From Dioscorea cayenensis subsp. rotundata (lineage: Eukaryota; Streptophyta; Magnoliopsida; Dioscoreales; Dioscoreaceae), in NCBI RefSeq assembly GCF_009730915.1, contig NW_024086627.1, positions 32,950-96,949 on the forward strand: a DNA stretch of 64,000 nt, in the 5' to 3' direction. Numbering within the stretch: the first letter of the stretch is position 1; each line of letters begins with the position of its first letter. Of this stretch, positions 9,740-21,189 are shown piece by piece. The translations under genes and the position numbers were made by a program. The notes beneath the pieces were generated by a model. The model saw nothing but the letters and a program-made list of their open reading frames with translations. It ran no database searches and was not told where the DNA came from.

Positions 9740-10180
9740 GCATGAGTTCTTTTTAAAAAGCTTGTTTCTCTTCATCTACATCCTCTCCACTCTCTTCGAA
9801 TACTCTAGCATTGTTTTTCCCGACCTCGCATCGCCGATTTTTGGAAGATTTTTTACTTGGTTTTTCTGGCTCTATTCCTATTCTCATCATCTCAACTCAT
9901 CGGTAAGCCCCTATATTTGATTTTCTTTTCCAATTCTTGATTCTAATCGATGAACTTGCTAAGAATGCTTCGTTTTTGCAATTAGAGTGTATGAGCATGC
10001 TTAGAATGAAGTTAGAAGAGTTTTAGAAGTTTTTTGTTGGATTTTTGAGGCGCGGCCGTGCGGTTCTTCACGCCTTGTGGATCCACATGGGCGTGCGAAA
10101 ATTCCCCACCACCATGTGGATTTCTGCAGCATCATTTATCTAGCTTGTTTGATTGATTTCCTTTGAAAATTTGCGTGATA
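9740..10180 (+). promoter_or_regulatory. Putative internal promoter and intron of A2, acceptor damaged
   Basis: TTTTTAAAAAG at 9750-9761 follows the array. The donor CATCG/GTAAG is at 9903-9904. The acceptor, TTGCAG in A4, reads TTGCGT at 10171-10176, so the splice site is lost. Dyads recur inside the intron (10051-10125). Confidence 0.5.
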
Positions 10181-11193
10181 TGGCACCCTAGGTCAAAGAA
10201 GCAAGCGGAGAAATGGCCGCGGAGTCATCCTCCAAGTCCGAGGGCATGAGTTTCACTATTCCCCGAGCATCGGGATCATTTTTGTGCGTCTGTCGAGACT
10301 TCGGGTTCGGACATCGAGCAACATTCTCGCTACCGACTGATTATCCTGGAGCTTTGACCCGTCAGAGAGCTACCGAGTGCTGTGTGGTCCGGGTCAGTAC
10401 GAGCCGGGGGCGTCCAACACCACGTGCCTTTCCCATCTTGCCTACCGATATTTAGACGCCATTATGAGTAGGTCGGTGAATGGTCGTGGTGACAAAGACA
10501 TGTGTTTTGAGTCGGCGGGAGTTTTTTATCCGTATTCGATGGTGCGAAACAGACACCGATTCATCTCGGGGCACATCCTTGCGAGTACATTCATCATCGT
10601 GGGGCATTATGCTAGATTGGGAGTGATCTTCTCGCACTCCTCACATTACTATACTAGTCATGGGCATGGGCCTCTTGGATGTGATTCGCGGGGCTGAGAG
10701 GATGAGTACTCCTCCTCCCCTGAGTCTAGAGACGATGAGATTGATCGGGTATGATCCGTCGAGTACCTGACGGGGTATATGCCCTTGGTTCTATCCACTC
10801 TAGAGATAGTTGAGGATGAGGTTGATGATGAAGAGGCTTCTCAGCCTGCCCCTGAGCCTCAGCCGATGCTGATGGAGACTGACGCACCTTTGGCGACAGA
10901 GGACCCACCCCCGCTATGTATTGTCTCCAGAGTGCCGTTGGTGTAGTATGGGCAGAGATCACTGAGGCACGACCGGAGATAGCAGAGGTGCGTGCGACGC
11001 AGGCCGCACAGTTCATAGAGTTCATGGCGCGTTTCGACGTTTTACAGCAGATCCTTCAGAGAGACGCTGCTGCACCTTTTGTACTGCGACCGTGCATCTC
11101 CTAAACGCCCCTGCATCACCATCATTGGACCCACCAGCACCTTCTGATCCAGCACCAGCAATAGAGGAGGCAGAGCGTGGCGCTGACACTTGA
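10181..11193 (+). pseudogene. ATHILA ORF-1-like pseudogene of A2
   Basis: The start ATGGCACC is followed by an extra C, which shifts the frame. Relative to A1 and A4, about 250 bases are missing near 10325, where the text jumps to the block encoding LPTDYPGALT. The C-terminal coiled region is readable at 10916-11104, and the usual ...DT-stop end is at 11193. It is non-coding now. Confidence 0.75.
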
Positions 11194-11371
11194 CTTGCTT
11201 TTATTTCTACTTGCATTTTATTTTGGACATGTTATACTCAGAAAGGACTTTCCTTCTGAGCTTATTTTCATTTTGTTGTCTCGAGTTATGTTTCTTGCTC
11301 TATCTTATATATACTCGAGTTTTATTTTTTTTTTATTGAGCTCTACTGAACCCTCTCGTGTATGCGTGCAA

Positions 11372-11527
11372 CTGGTCTTCTCATCATGGGAATTGAGAAC
11401 TTGTCATAGACACGGCCAAGGTGCTTCGACACTTGGCCGTGTGTGCCTCACAACCCGTTGGAACATCACCCCCAAGGATTTAGCTCCATTAACTGCAACA
11501 CTAGGAGTTAGGGGAGTATTGTTTTGA
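11372..11527 (+). pseudogene. Small conserved frame of A2, start codon lost
   Basis: This 156-base frame (LVFSSWELR ... RGVLF) is homologous to 3403-3558. The initiator is CTG and the preceding acceptor-like CAG is CAA. Confidence 0.4.
11411..11443 (+). other. Stem-loop inside the small frame (A2)
   Basis: CACGGCCAAG pairs with CTTGGCCGTG across an 11-base loop, a perfect 10-base stem. Confidence 0.6.
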
Positions 11528-11578
11528 TTGCTTCTCCCATATTTATTCTTGATTGATATACATTATAAGTGAGCATGC

Positions 11579-11620
11579 ATGTGTACATTGAGGTCAATGC
11601 ACAACTTAAGTGTGGGGGGG
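11579..11620 (+). other. Upstream hairpin plus polypurine-like module (A2)
   Basis: GTACATTGAGGTCAATGC followed by CTTAAGTG and a run of ten or so G. It is homologous to 3611-3652. Confidence 0.5.
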
Positions 11621-11964
11621 GGGCCGGGAGTTTCGTAGTGCACAAATCTTTTACACTATTTTGATTGATATATATGCTCAAATAGCCAATGGTGGTTCAC
11701 CTTAGTTGCAATGATGGTATTCTTGAGTTTAGGAGAATTTCTAACATTGAATGTTCTCATGCTCTAGTTCTTTCTTGAGTTTTTGGAATTTTTGCCCGAA
11801 TAACATTTTGTGCACTTCTCACTCTTTAAACTCTTTTGGAAACTCAAGTCTAAGGTTAAAGGGACCAATTTTAGTTTTGTTTCTTGTGTTGTTTTACTAA
11901 AAAAAAATGGAAAATGGAAATGAAAGATGGAACAAAGTGTTTTTATCGTTTAATTGTGCTTGTT

Positions 11965-12175
11965 GGGTGGAAAGAGCTACCACCCATGATGTATGAAGCT
12001 ACTCTCATAAGTCGGACACTAGCTATGCCCTATTGAGGGAAAGAGCTATCTCATGGGATGTGTGAAAGCTACCACCCCGGTAGAAAGAGCTACCACCTCG
12101 AAAGTGTTAAAGCCACCTTAGCGGCCGCATTGGAAAGCGCTACCTTAGAGGATGTGTGAAGCTACTACCCTTTTT
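11965..12175 (+). repeat. AGCTACCACC-type short repeats in the A2 3' UTR
   Basis: Units such as AAGAGCTACCACC, GAAGCTACTCTC, AAAGAGCTATCTC and GAAAGCTACCACC recur about nine times in 200 bases. Homologous blocks are at 27785-27985 (A4) and 52570-52750 (A7, minus). Confidence 0.65.
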
Positions 12176-12447
12176 AAAATGTTTGGTACTCTTTGTAGAT
12201 AAATAAGTCTCTTATACCTAGAACTTTGAGGAGTATACTTTGGGTTAACTTGAGTAAGTTCACACACTTACACGATTTCGGGCTTGTTGTCCTTTTTAAT
12301 TCAAGTTTTTAGCTAGATCATTGATTTTTTCGTATTTAGTGTTAAAATTTCCTTTACTATTAGAATGCTTTCTTTACATGCTTTGGTGAACCTAAGGCCA
12401 AGCACTTCCAATAGTCCCTTCATCTATGCATATAATGTTTTAACTTT

Positions 12448-12485
12448 TGCTTAAGGACAAGCAAAATCTTAAGTATTTGGGAGTT
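12448..12485 (+). other. Polypurine tract region of A2
   Basis: Decayed form of hairpin plus tract: GCTTAAGGACAAGC then CTTAAGTATTTGGGAGTT, ending at the LTR start TG at 12486. The tract primes plus-strand DNA synthesis in LTR elements. Confidence 0.6.
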
Positions 12486-13788
12486 TGATAAGTGCTTGTG
12501 CGATAAGAATGTGAAGCATTCTTTCTTTATGATGAGAATTACTTTTTTAATGTTTTAGCGCTAATACATGTGTATTTATGTACTTTTATGAAGGTTGGGT
12601 TGTGAGGCCGATTATTTTGAAAGAAGACATTGTAGATCATTTTACGCATTATTTGGAGGAGATCTTGAGAAGGCTCAAACGCGGAGACATGAGTCAGGTT
12701 TAGAATGCTAGAATGTGTGTCAACCTCCTTGTATTCGAGCTAAAGCAATGATTCGGAGGAGCACGAAGGAAGTTACATCCTAGTATTCTGGCTTGTGCAT
12801 ATTTAGCAAGATCTCCACCAACATGCCCATTTATTGAAGAACCAAGACGATCTACGACGTGAACGTGTGCCCGTTTACAATAGCAAAATACTGTAGCAAG
12901 GCAGAAGAAGGAGATGACCAGAGAAGCCACACGGGTGTGTGGAAATTCCACACACCTGTGTGTTAATTCCACAAGCCCATGTGGAATATCCACAGGGGCG
13001 TGTGGAATATCAACAATGGCGTGTGGATTCCCGATTCCAGCCCTTTAAAATCTGATTTCAGCCCCGATTTGAGTATTCTTTTCTCCTTCTTTTCCCCAAC
13101 TTAAGAGAGGGCTGCGGCTAGGGTTTTGAGAGATATTGGCTAGGTATTGAGAGAGATTCTACAGCTCCAACATCACCCTCCAATTGGAAGAAGGTCAGTG
13201 GGAGAGCTTTCGTCGACACTGATCTGGAGAGGTGTATCCTAGGTGGGATAAAGGAACCTTTGGATGAGTAAAGGACTCTCCATAAGACCATCGTCACTAC
13301 TATCGAGGTGGTTTTCTAAGGATTTATTGCTTTTACATTCGATTTCATTGATTATAATTAGCTCCATGGAGAGCTAAACCAGTTAGTTGGTACTTGGACT
13401 GTGAACCTTAGGATGTATTCGTTTCATTGAACCTTGTTATTATGCTTTCATTAATTGATGTTTTTATTGAGTTCTAATCTTGAATGCATTGATTATATGA
13501 ATACTCCCTTACAGTGACACTAGGGTTGAGAGTTCTTGTTGGTAACCCTTGTGAGTGAGTGACACACCACGAGAGTTACACAAAGCTAGATTAGAGAGGG
13601 TTGAGAGGATGAGTAGAGAGGTAGCGGAGCGTCCCCTTTCCCCTCTGGTGTGATTTATTTTACCTCCAATTTCTTGAGTTCTTTGTAGTCATAGTAGAGT
13701 GAATGGGCTAAGGGATGACCTTCCGCTGGGGCTTAGTTGCGAGTGCAATAGAGTGAAGCGTTTAAGTGATTTTAGCATCTAGGGCCTA
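12486..13788 (+). mobile_element. LTR shared by A2 (3') and A4 (5'), first part
   Basis: It starts TGATAAGTGCTTGTGCGATA. Dyads are at 12928-13030 and a CCCTTTAAAATC box near 13040. It is interrupted after GCCTA (13784-13788) by A3 and resumes at 20243 with the same GCCTA. Confidence 0.85.
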
Positions 13789-15637
13789 TGATAAGTGCTT
13801 GTGCGATATGAATGTGAAGCGTTCATTCCTTATGTTGAGCATTACTTTTCTCAGGTTTTTACATTAATATGTGTGTTTTTATGTTACTTTTACGCAGGTA
13901 GGGTTGTGAGGCCGAGTATGAAGGAAATAGGCCAATGTGGATCATAATGCACTTATTTTGGAGGAGATCTTGCTAAAGTTCAAACGTGAAGACATAGGAC
14001 AGGTGTGAGATGCTAGAGTGTGTGCCAACCTCCTCGCATTCGAGTGAGCACATCCATTTGGAGGGGCACAAAGGCAGTCACACTTGAGCATTCCGACCTA
14101 TGCATATAAGAACAAGAACCCCACCAACATGTATATTATTGAAGAAGCAAGTGATTCAAGACGTGAACGTGTGCCCGTTTGCGTTACCACGATTAAAGTA
14201 TGGAATTGGGAAGTTATATAGCAACGCTGTAGCAAATACTGTAGCAGCACTGTTCACAGCCGGCTGAGAAATTAGAGAAACAGAAAATCCACACGGGCGT
14301 GTGGAAATTATCCACGCCCGTGTGGAAATTCCACATGGGCGCGTGTATCGTCCAAGCCCGTGGAGTTGCCCGATTCCAGCTCTATTTAAAGCCGATTCAG
14401 CCCCGATTTTGGTATTCTTTTCTCCATCTTTTCCCCAACTTGCGAGAGGGCTTCGGCTAGGGTTTTGAGGGGTATTGGCCTAGGTTTTGGAGAGGTTCTA
14501 TGGCTCTGACATCGTGATTCCATTAGGAAGAAGGTTGGCAGGGGAGCTTTGATCGAGGCGTATCCTATACCGGACGAAGGAATCTTTGGACGAAGAGTAG
14601 AGGACTCTCCACAAGACCATCGACACGACCATCAAGGGGGTTTCTTTATGGATTCATTGCTTTTACATTCAATTTCTTTGATTGTACTTAGCTCCATGGA
14701 GAGCTAAACCCCTAGTGGGTACTTGGGTGATTGTGAACCCTAGGACGTATTCATTTTTTTGAACTTCTTTATTATGCTTTCAGTAAATTGATGTTTATTG
14801 TGAGTTCCAACCTTGAATGCTTGATTGTATGAACATTTCCCCTAGAGTGACACTAGGGTTGAGAGTTCTTGTTTGTAACCTTGTGAGTGAGTGACACACC
14901 ACGAGCGTTATACAAAGCTAGGTTGGAGAGGGTTGAGAGGGTGAGTCGAGAGGTACAGGAGCGTCCCCTTTCTCCTCCGACGTGATAAATTCTACCTCCA
15001 TTCCTCGAGTTCTTTGTGGCCATAATAGAGTGAATGGTCTAAGGGATGAACCTCCGCTGGGGCCTACTTGCGCGTGCAATGGAGTGAAGCGTTGAGGTGA
15101 TCTTAGTATCTAGGGCTTAATTGTGGCTAGGGACCTTCTGCCTGGACCAAAGGGTTAGGTCTAAATCTAGGAAGAGATATATCACTTGGAATCCCTAGAG
15201 CTCATTGCAACTCTATGCGAGTGTGAGGTGTTGAGATTGTTCGATTTCTCCTCCGGGACATGTGTAGAGTTAGGCATAGTTGACCTTAAATTTGGGACTA
15301 TGTATGTAAGGATTTCCACGACTCACCATTGCATTGATTAGGAAGCATAATAGAGAGTTCTTGTACTTGAAGCGATTATCCTAGGTGAAGCGTCATCCGA
15401 GTACCCCATCTTTATCGATTGCCTTGCCTCCTTCTTACTTTTGCTCTCTTACTTGTTGCTTTTAATTTCTGAGAATTGAATCATTACCACACTTATCATT
15501 GTTGATACTCCACATAGCTAAGAATCGAATTAAGTGTCTTTACTCCCTACTCCCTGTGGATTCGACCCCGCTCATCTGGGATTATTACTTTGACAAACAC
15601 ATGCACTTGCGAGATATAAAGCAAGGGTATCTTGTCA
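13789..15637 (+). mobile_element. 5' LTR of A3
   Basis: TG...TGTCA, about 1.85 kb. CTGTAGCA repeats (14222-14252) precede the dyads (14285-14370), then TATTTAAAG near 14384. Confidence 0.9.
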
Positions 15638-15643
15638 AGTTTT

Positions 15644-15661
15644 TGGCGCCGTTGCCAGGGA
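15644..15661 (+). other. Primer binding site of A3
   Basis: TGGCGCCGTTGCCAGGGA, one mismatch from the tRNA-Asp complement, six bases after the LTR. Confidence 0.85.
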
Positions 15662-15787
15662 TCTAGGCGTTTAGAGATACTTTGCACTTTGTTTCTTAGC
15701 TATTTCACCACACATTCTATTTCATATCTTCTTATTCTATCATCGTTCTGATTTTCTTTTTCTTTACTTTTGGTGTAGCTCCAGGTT

Positions 15788-17560
15788 ATGACCCGAGTTA
15801 ATCCATCAATATTGATTGAAGGAGACCCTGAGCTTGAACGTATACTTCGAAGGAAAGGGAAAGAACCTGTACAAGAACAGCCTAATCCAGCTGATTTGGA
15901 AGTAGAAGGATCTGACAACGTGGCAGAACAAAATGAGCAACAACGAACACTATCAGATTATGCCAGACCTTCAGTGTTGGGGACACAATCGAGTATTGTA
16001 CGTCCCCAAATTACAGCTCAGAACATCAAGCTAAAGCCAGCATTCATCCATATGTTGCAGCAGTCCGCACAATTCAACTGTTTGGCCGATGAGGATCCAA
16101 ACAGTCACATAGAGAGCTTCCTCGAGGTGTGCGACATGCTGAAGGTAAATGGTGTGATGGATGATGCCATCAAGTTGAGAGCCTTCCCATTTTCCTTAAA
16201 GGGGAAAGCAAAGCAGTGGCTACACACATTACCTAGAGCATCAATCACTACATGGGAGGAGATGGTAGAAGCTTTTCTAGCCCGTTATTTCCCTCCCGGA
16301 ATATCAGCAAAGCTTAGGAATGAGATCTCATCCTTTATGCAGTTGGAATTGGAGTCTCTATTTGAGACATGGGAAAGGTTCAAGGAACTCCTGCGAAAGT
16401 GTCCGCAACACGGATTTCCTTAGTGGATGATTGTTCAAACCTTCTACAATGGTTTGAACCCAAGTACAAGGCAACTCTTGGATGTGGCGGCAGGAGGTTC
16501 CTTAGGTAGCAAAACCCCCGATTAGGCTCGTCAATTGATTGAGGAAATGGGGTTAAATAGCTACCAGTGGAATGCTAGGGAAAAGAAAAAAGTGGCCGGT
16601 CTCCATGAAATTGATGCGGTAACTTCATTGGCGGACCAAGTGGAGAGTTTGAGTAAGAAGCTAGATCTTATAGCTTCAAATAGAGTTACGGCCGTAACCA
16701 ATTACACCGGTTGTGTTGGAGGACATGCTCCCTCCGATTGCCCAATCGTCATTGGTGATGTTTCTTCAGTTGAGAATGTTGACTTTGTAGGTAATGGAAT
16801 GAGACCTCAAGGGAATCCATACAGCAACACCTACAATTCAGGTTGGAAGAATCATCCCAACTTTTCATGGAGTAATCAAGGACCACAGAAGACCATGGGG
16901 CCATCGGGGTTCCAACAACAACAACAAGCCCCTCAAGTGGAAAAATGCAAATTTCGGGGCTTCAAAACCCGAATGACAGATTTGGAGAAGCACTTGGCTA
17001 GATTTGTTCAATCAGCAAACACAAGGTTTGAATCAGTCGAGGCTACACTTCGCAATCACACCACCTCCTTGCACAACCTTGAAAATCAAGTGGGGCAAAT
17101 TGCGAAGTCTCTCTCCGAAAGGCCACATGGGAGTTTACCAAGAAACACGAAAACCAACCCGAGAGAACATGTGAAGGCGATCGCTTTGAGAAGCGGTCGT
17201 GAGGTTAAAGGGAGGCTTCCGAGTGAGAAGCCGAAAGAACACGCACCCGAGGTTGTAGAGGTTAAGAAGGGAGCAAACAAAGAGAAAGAGGTGGTACTCC
17301 CACCTTTCAAGCCAAGAATCCCTTATCCCTCTAGATTGAAGAATGACCAAGGGGATGAACAGTATAAGAAGTTCCTGAGTTTGTTCAAGCAACTCCACAT
17401 CAACATTCCTTTTGTTGAGGCTTTGGCTCAAATACCTAAGTATGCGAAGTTCCTGAAAGACCTATTGACCAACAAGAGGAAATTGGAGGAGAGTGCTTGA
17501 GTCTTGCTTGATGCTTCATGCTCGGCGGTGTTGTAAAAGAACATGCCGAACAACAAGAAG
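15788..17560 (+). pseudogene. gag pseudogene of A3
   Basis: The best-preserved family-A gag. It starts MTRVNPSILIEGDPELER at 15788. The Retrotrans_gag domain spans roughly residues 130-240 (KQWLHTLPRASITTWEEMV ... ARYFPPG ... FETWERFKELLRKCP). A knuckle-like CVGGHAPSDC lies near 16706-16740 with one Cys missing, followed by a Q-rich linker (FQQQQQAP) and the C-terminal block KPRIPYPSRLKNDQGDEQYK near 17310-17370. In-frame stops are at 16421 (TAG), 16523 (TAG), 17498 (TGA) and near 17534 (TAA). The first two sit where A2 has GAG codons. Confidence 0.85.
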
Positions 17561-18340
17561 GACCCGGGAAGCTTCATTATTCCGTGTAACATCGTCAATT
17601 TAGGTAAGGAAATGGCATTGGCGGATTCAGGGGCAAGTATCAACGTCATGCCATATACTTTCTTCCAAAAAGCTAGGCTTGGGTGAGCCTAGGCCTACTC
17701 GGATGACTTTACAATTGGCGGACCCGAGCGAGTACGATATCCGAGGGCATCATTGAAGATGTGCTTGTCAAGGTGGACAAGTACATTTTTCGAGTTAATT
17801 TTTGTAGTGCTAGATGTCGATGAGGATGCGAGATGTACCCTTGATACTTGGGAGACCGTTCTTGCGGACTTCCAAAGCATTGATTGACATGGACGGCGGA
17901 GAGCTCACATTAAGAGTCGGAGACGATAAGCTCATTTACCGCCTTGCTGAAGCCATGCGGCATTCTCTCGATTTTGATGACACTTTGTATTTTCTAGACA
18001 TAACTGATGAGATTGTTGATGAATATATACAGGAAATGTTCAACCCGGATCCGTATGAAGGTTTGTTCGACCAAGAGGAGAGCAATGAAAAAGTAATGAT
18101 GCTTGGTTCAAATGGAGAGAAACATCTACCACAGGATCTTAAAGAAGGTGCTCGAAAAATGAAGAGGGCTAGGAGACGCCATCAAAGCGCCCCAAGACTA
18201 TTGAGACGTACATGAGCCAAGGAAGTTGGACGAGCGATTGCTAGGGTGGTCGAAGCCCGATAATACACCCTCTACCCTCAAGAGACTTTGCTCGTCATGC
18301 TTTCAAGTTATGGGTTAAAGGGCAACCTTCATTCATGAAC
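17561..18340 (+). pseudogene. Retropepsin and tail pseudogene of A3
   Basis: The catalytic block ALADSGASINVMPY is intact near 17615-17655. A frameshift follows at about 17675, and another lies in the RGH stretch near 17740. LILGRPFLRTSKALIDMDGG is readable from 17832. The tail continues to about 18215 (YEGLFDQEESNEK) and then shifts frame again. The region ends CCCCGTGAGGTAAGAAAG just before the 3' LTR. Not functional as a whole. Confidence 0.8.
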
Positions 18341-18362
18341 CCCGTGAGGTAAGAAAGATACG

Positions 18363-20242
18363 TGATAAGTGCTTGTGTGATATGAATGTGAAGCGTTCAT
18401 TCCTTATGTTGAGCATTACTTTTCTCAGGTTTTTACATTAATATGTGTGTTTTTATGTTATTTTTACGCAGGTAGGGTTGTGAGGCCGAGTATGAAGGAA
18501 ATAGGCCAATGTGGATCATAATGCACTTATTTTTGGAGGAGATCTTGCTAAAGTTCAAAGCGTGAAGACATAGGGACAGGTGTGAGATGCTAGAGTGTGT
18601 GCCAACCTCCTCGCATTCGAGTGAGCACATCCATTTGGAGGGCACAAAAGGCGGTCACACTTGAGCATTCCGACCCTATGCATATAAGAACAAGAACCCC
18701 ACCAACATGTATATTATTGAAGAAGCAAGTGATTCAAGACGTGAACGTGTGCCCGTTTGCGTTACCACGATTAAAGTATGGAATTGGGAAGTTATTCAGG
18801 TCGAAGACTGTAGCAGAGCACTGCAGCAACACTGTAGCAATTATTGTAGCAGCACTGTTCACAGCCGGCAGAGAAATCAAAGAAACAGAGAATCCACACG
18901 GGCGTGTCAAAATTATCCACGCCCGTGTGGAAATTCACTACGGGCGATGTATCGATCACGCCGGTGGAGTTGCCCGATTCGAGCCCTATTTAAAAGGCTG
19001 ATTCGACCCGATTTTTGGTATTCTTTTTCTCCATCTTTTTCCCCAACTTGCAGAGGGCTTGACTAGGGGTTTGAGGGGTATTGGCCAAGGTTTTGGAGAG
19101 GTTCTATGGCTCCAATATCATGATTCCATTAGGAAGAAGGTTGGTAGGGGAGCTTCGATCGAGGCGTATCCTATACTGGATGAAGGAATCTTTGGACGAC
19201 GAGTAGAGGACTTTCCACAAGACCATTGACACGACCATCGAGAGGGTTTCTTTATGGATTCATTGCTTTTAAATTCAATTTCTTTGATTGTACTTAGCTC
19301 CATGGAGAGCTAAAACCCTAGTGGGTACTTGGGTGATTGTGAACCCTAGGATGTATTCGTTTCTTTGAACTTCTTTATTATGCTTTCAATAAATTGATGT
19401 TTATTGTGAGTTCCAACCTTAAATGCTTGATTGTATGAACATTTCCCCTAGAGTGACACTATGGTTGAGAGTTCTTGTTGGTAACCTTGTGAGTGAGTGA
19501 CACACCACGAGCGTTAGACAAAGCTAGGTTGGAGAGGGTTGAGAGGGTGAGTTGAGAGGTACAGGAGCGTCCCCTTTCCCCTCTGACGTGATAAATTCTA
19601 CCTCCGTTCCTTGAGTTCTTTGTGGCCATAATAGAGTGATTGTTCTAAGGGATGAACCTCCGCTGGGGCCTAGTTACACGTGCAATGGAGTGAAGCGTTG
19701 AGGTGATCTTAGTATCTAGGGCTTAATTGTGGCTAGGGACCTTCCGCCTGGACCAAAGGGTTAGGTCTAAAACTAGGAAGAGATTTATCACTTGGAATCC
19801 CTAGAGCTCATTGCAACTCTATGCGAGTGCGAGGTGTTGAGATTGTTCGATTTCTCCTCCGGGACATGTGTAGAGTTAGGCATAGTTGACCTTAGATTTG
19901 GGACTATGTATGTAAGGATTTCCACAACTCACAATTGCATTGATTAGGAAGCATAATAGAGAGTTCTTGCACTTGAAGCGATTATCCTAGGTGAAGCATC
20001 ATCCGAGTACCCTATCTTTATCGATTGCCTTGCCTCCTCCTTACTTTTGCTCTCTTACTTGTTGCTTTTAATTTCTGAGAATTGAATCATTACCACACTT
20101 ATCATTGTTGATACTGCATATAGCTAAGAATCGAATTAAGTATCTTTACTCCCTACTCCCTGTGGATTCGACCCCACTCATACGGGATTATTACTTTGAC
20201 AAACCCGTGCACTTGCGGGATATAAGGAAGGGGATCTTGTCA
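18363..20242 (+). mobile_element. 3' LTR of A3
   Basis: TGATAAGTGCTTGTGTGATA ... ATCTTGTCA. It carries the same dyads (18893-18965) and TATTTAAA box (near 18987) as the 5' LTR. Many differences between the two LTRs are single-base indels. Confidence 0.9.
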
Positions 20243-20714
20243 GCCTACATATAGGAAGAGGATTTATCACTTGGAATCTCTAGAACTCATTGCAATTCTA
20301 TAGGATTGAGAGATTATTCAATTTCTCCTCCGGGACATGTATAGGTTTGGCATGGTTGACCTAAGATTTGGGACCATGTATTAAAAGATCTCCACGACTC
20401 ATTAATGCATTAGTTAGGAAGCATAATAGAGGGTTTTTGTACTTGAAATGGCTGTCTTAGGCGGATCAATATCTGAGTACCGCATTTATATTGATTGCCT
20501 TACCTCTCCTTTACTTGTGCTCTCTCTTTTGTCCCTTTTCCTTTTGTTTGCATAACATCTTGTTACACAAATCACTATTCAAATTCTGCTTAGTTAAGAA
20601 AGAATTTAGGTATTTTTATTCCCTACTCCCTGTGGATACGATACCCACTCACCTGGGATTTTATTACTTCAATAAACCCGTGCACTTGACGGACATACGC
20701 AAGGGGCGTTATCA
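20243..20714 (+). mobile_element. LTR shared by A2 and A4, second part
   Basis: It continues the LTR broken at 13788, after the duplicated GCCTA, and ends GTTATCA at 20714. A primer binding site follows, so the same LTR acts as 5' LTR of A4. Confidence 0.85.
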
Positions 20715-20720
20715 AGTTTT

Positions 20721-20738
20721 TGGCGCTATTGCCGGGGA
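20721..20738 (+). other. Primer binding site of A4
   Basis: TGGCGCTATTGCCGGGGA, two mismatches from the tRNA-Asp complement. Confidence 0.8.
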
Positions 20739-20856
20739 CAGGCGTTTAGAGATACTTTGCACTTTGTTTTCTTAGCTATTCATTTATTCATTCTATTTCA
20801 CATCTTCTTTTTTATCATCATTACGATTTGTTTTTCTTTTTGTGCGAGTTCGGGTT

Positions 20857-21189
20857 CATAACCCGAGGGACCTCCTCAATATTTATTGATGGATATCCCG
20901 AGCTCGAACGTACACTTAGAAGAAAGGGAAAGAACACAGTGCAAGAATAGTCTAATCTAGGCGATTTGGAAGTTGAAGAGGGTACGATAATATGGCTGAA
21001 CAAAATAAGCAGCAGAGGACATTGTCCGATTATGCGAGACCTTGATGTGGGGACACAATCGAGTATTGTGCATTCCCCGATTACTGACTAGGAACTTAGT
21101 GAGCGAGGCATTCATCCACATGTTGCAACAATCCGCACAGTTCAATTGTTTGGCCGATGTGGATCCAAACCGTCATATAGAGAACTTTT
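20857..21189 (+). pseudogene. gag 5' fragment of A4
   Basis: Homologous to the start of gag in A3, but the ATG has become ATA and frames shift repeatedly. FIHMLQQSAQFNCLAD is readable near 21109-21156. It is cut at 21189, where LTR-D begins. Confidence 0.75.

Larger units (their letters stand above)
13789..20242 (+). mobile_element. A3: complete but internally short Athila-like element
   Basis: It is bounded by TG at 13789 and CA at 20242 with a perfect 5-base target duplication, GCCTA (13784-13788 and 20243-20247). The LTRs (13789-15637 and 18363-20242) look very alike by eye. The internal region is only about 2.7 kb and holds gag and protease. The usual hairpin, dyad array, ATHILA ORF and polypurine tract are absent; the protease tail runs into the 3' LTR. 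Either an internal deletion happened in place or a deleted form inserted. Confidence 0.9.

Noticed and set aside
20491..20775. Hydrophobic frame resembling a small membrane protein
   Set aside because: It crosses the LTR end and primer binding site; T-rich LTR sequence gives the apparent hydrophobic stretch.
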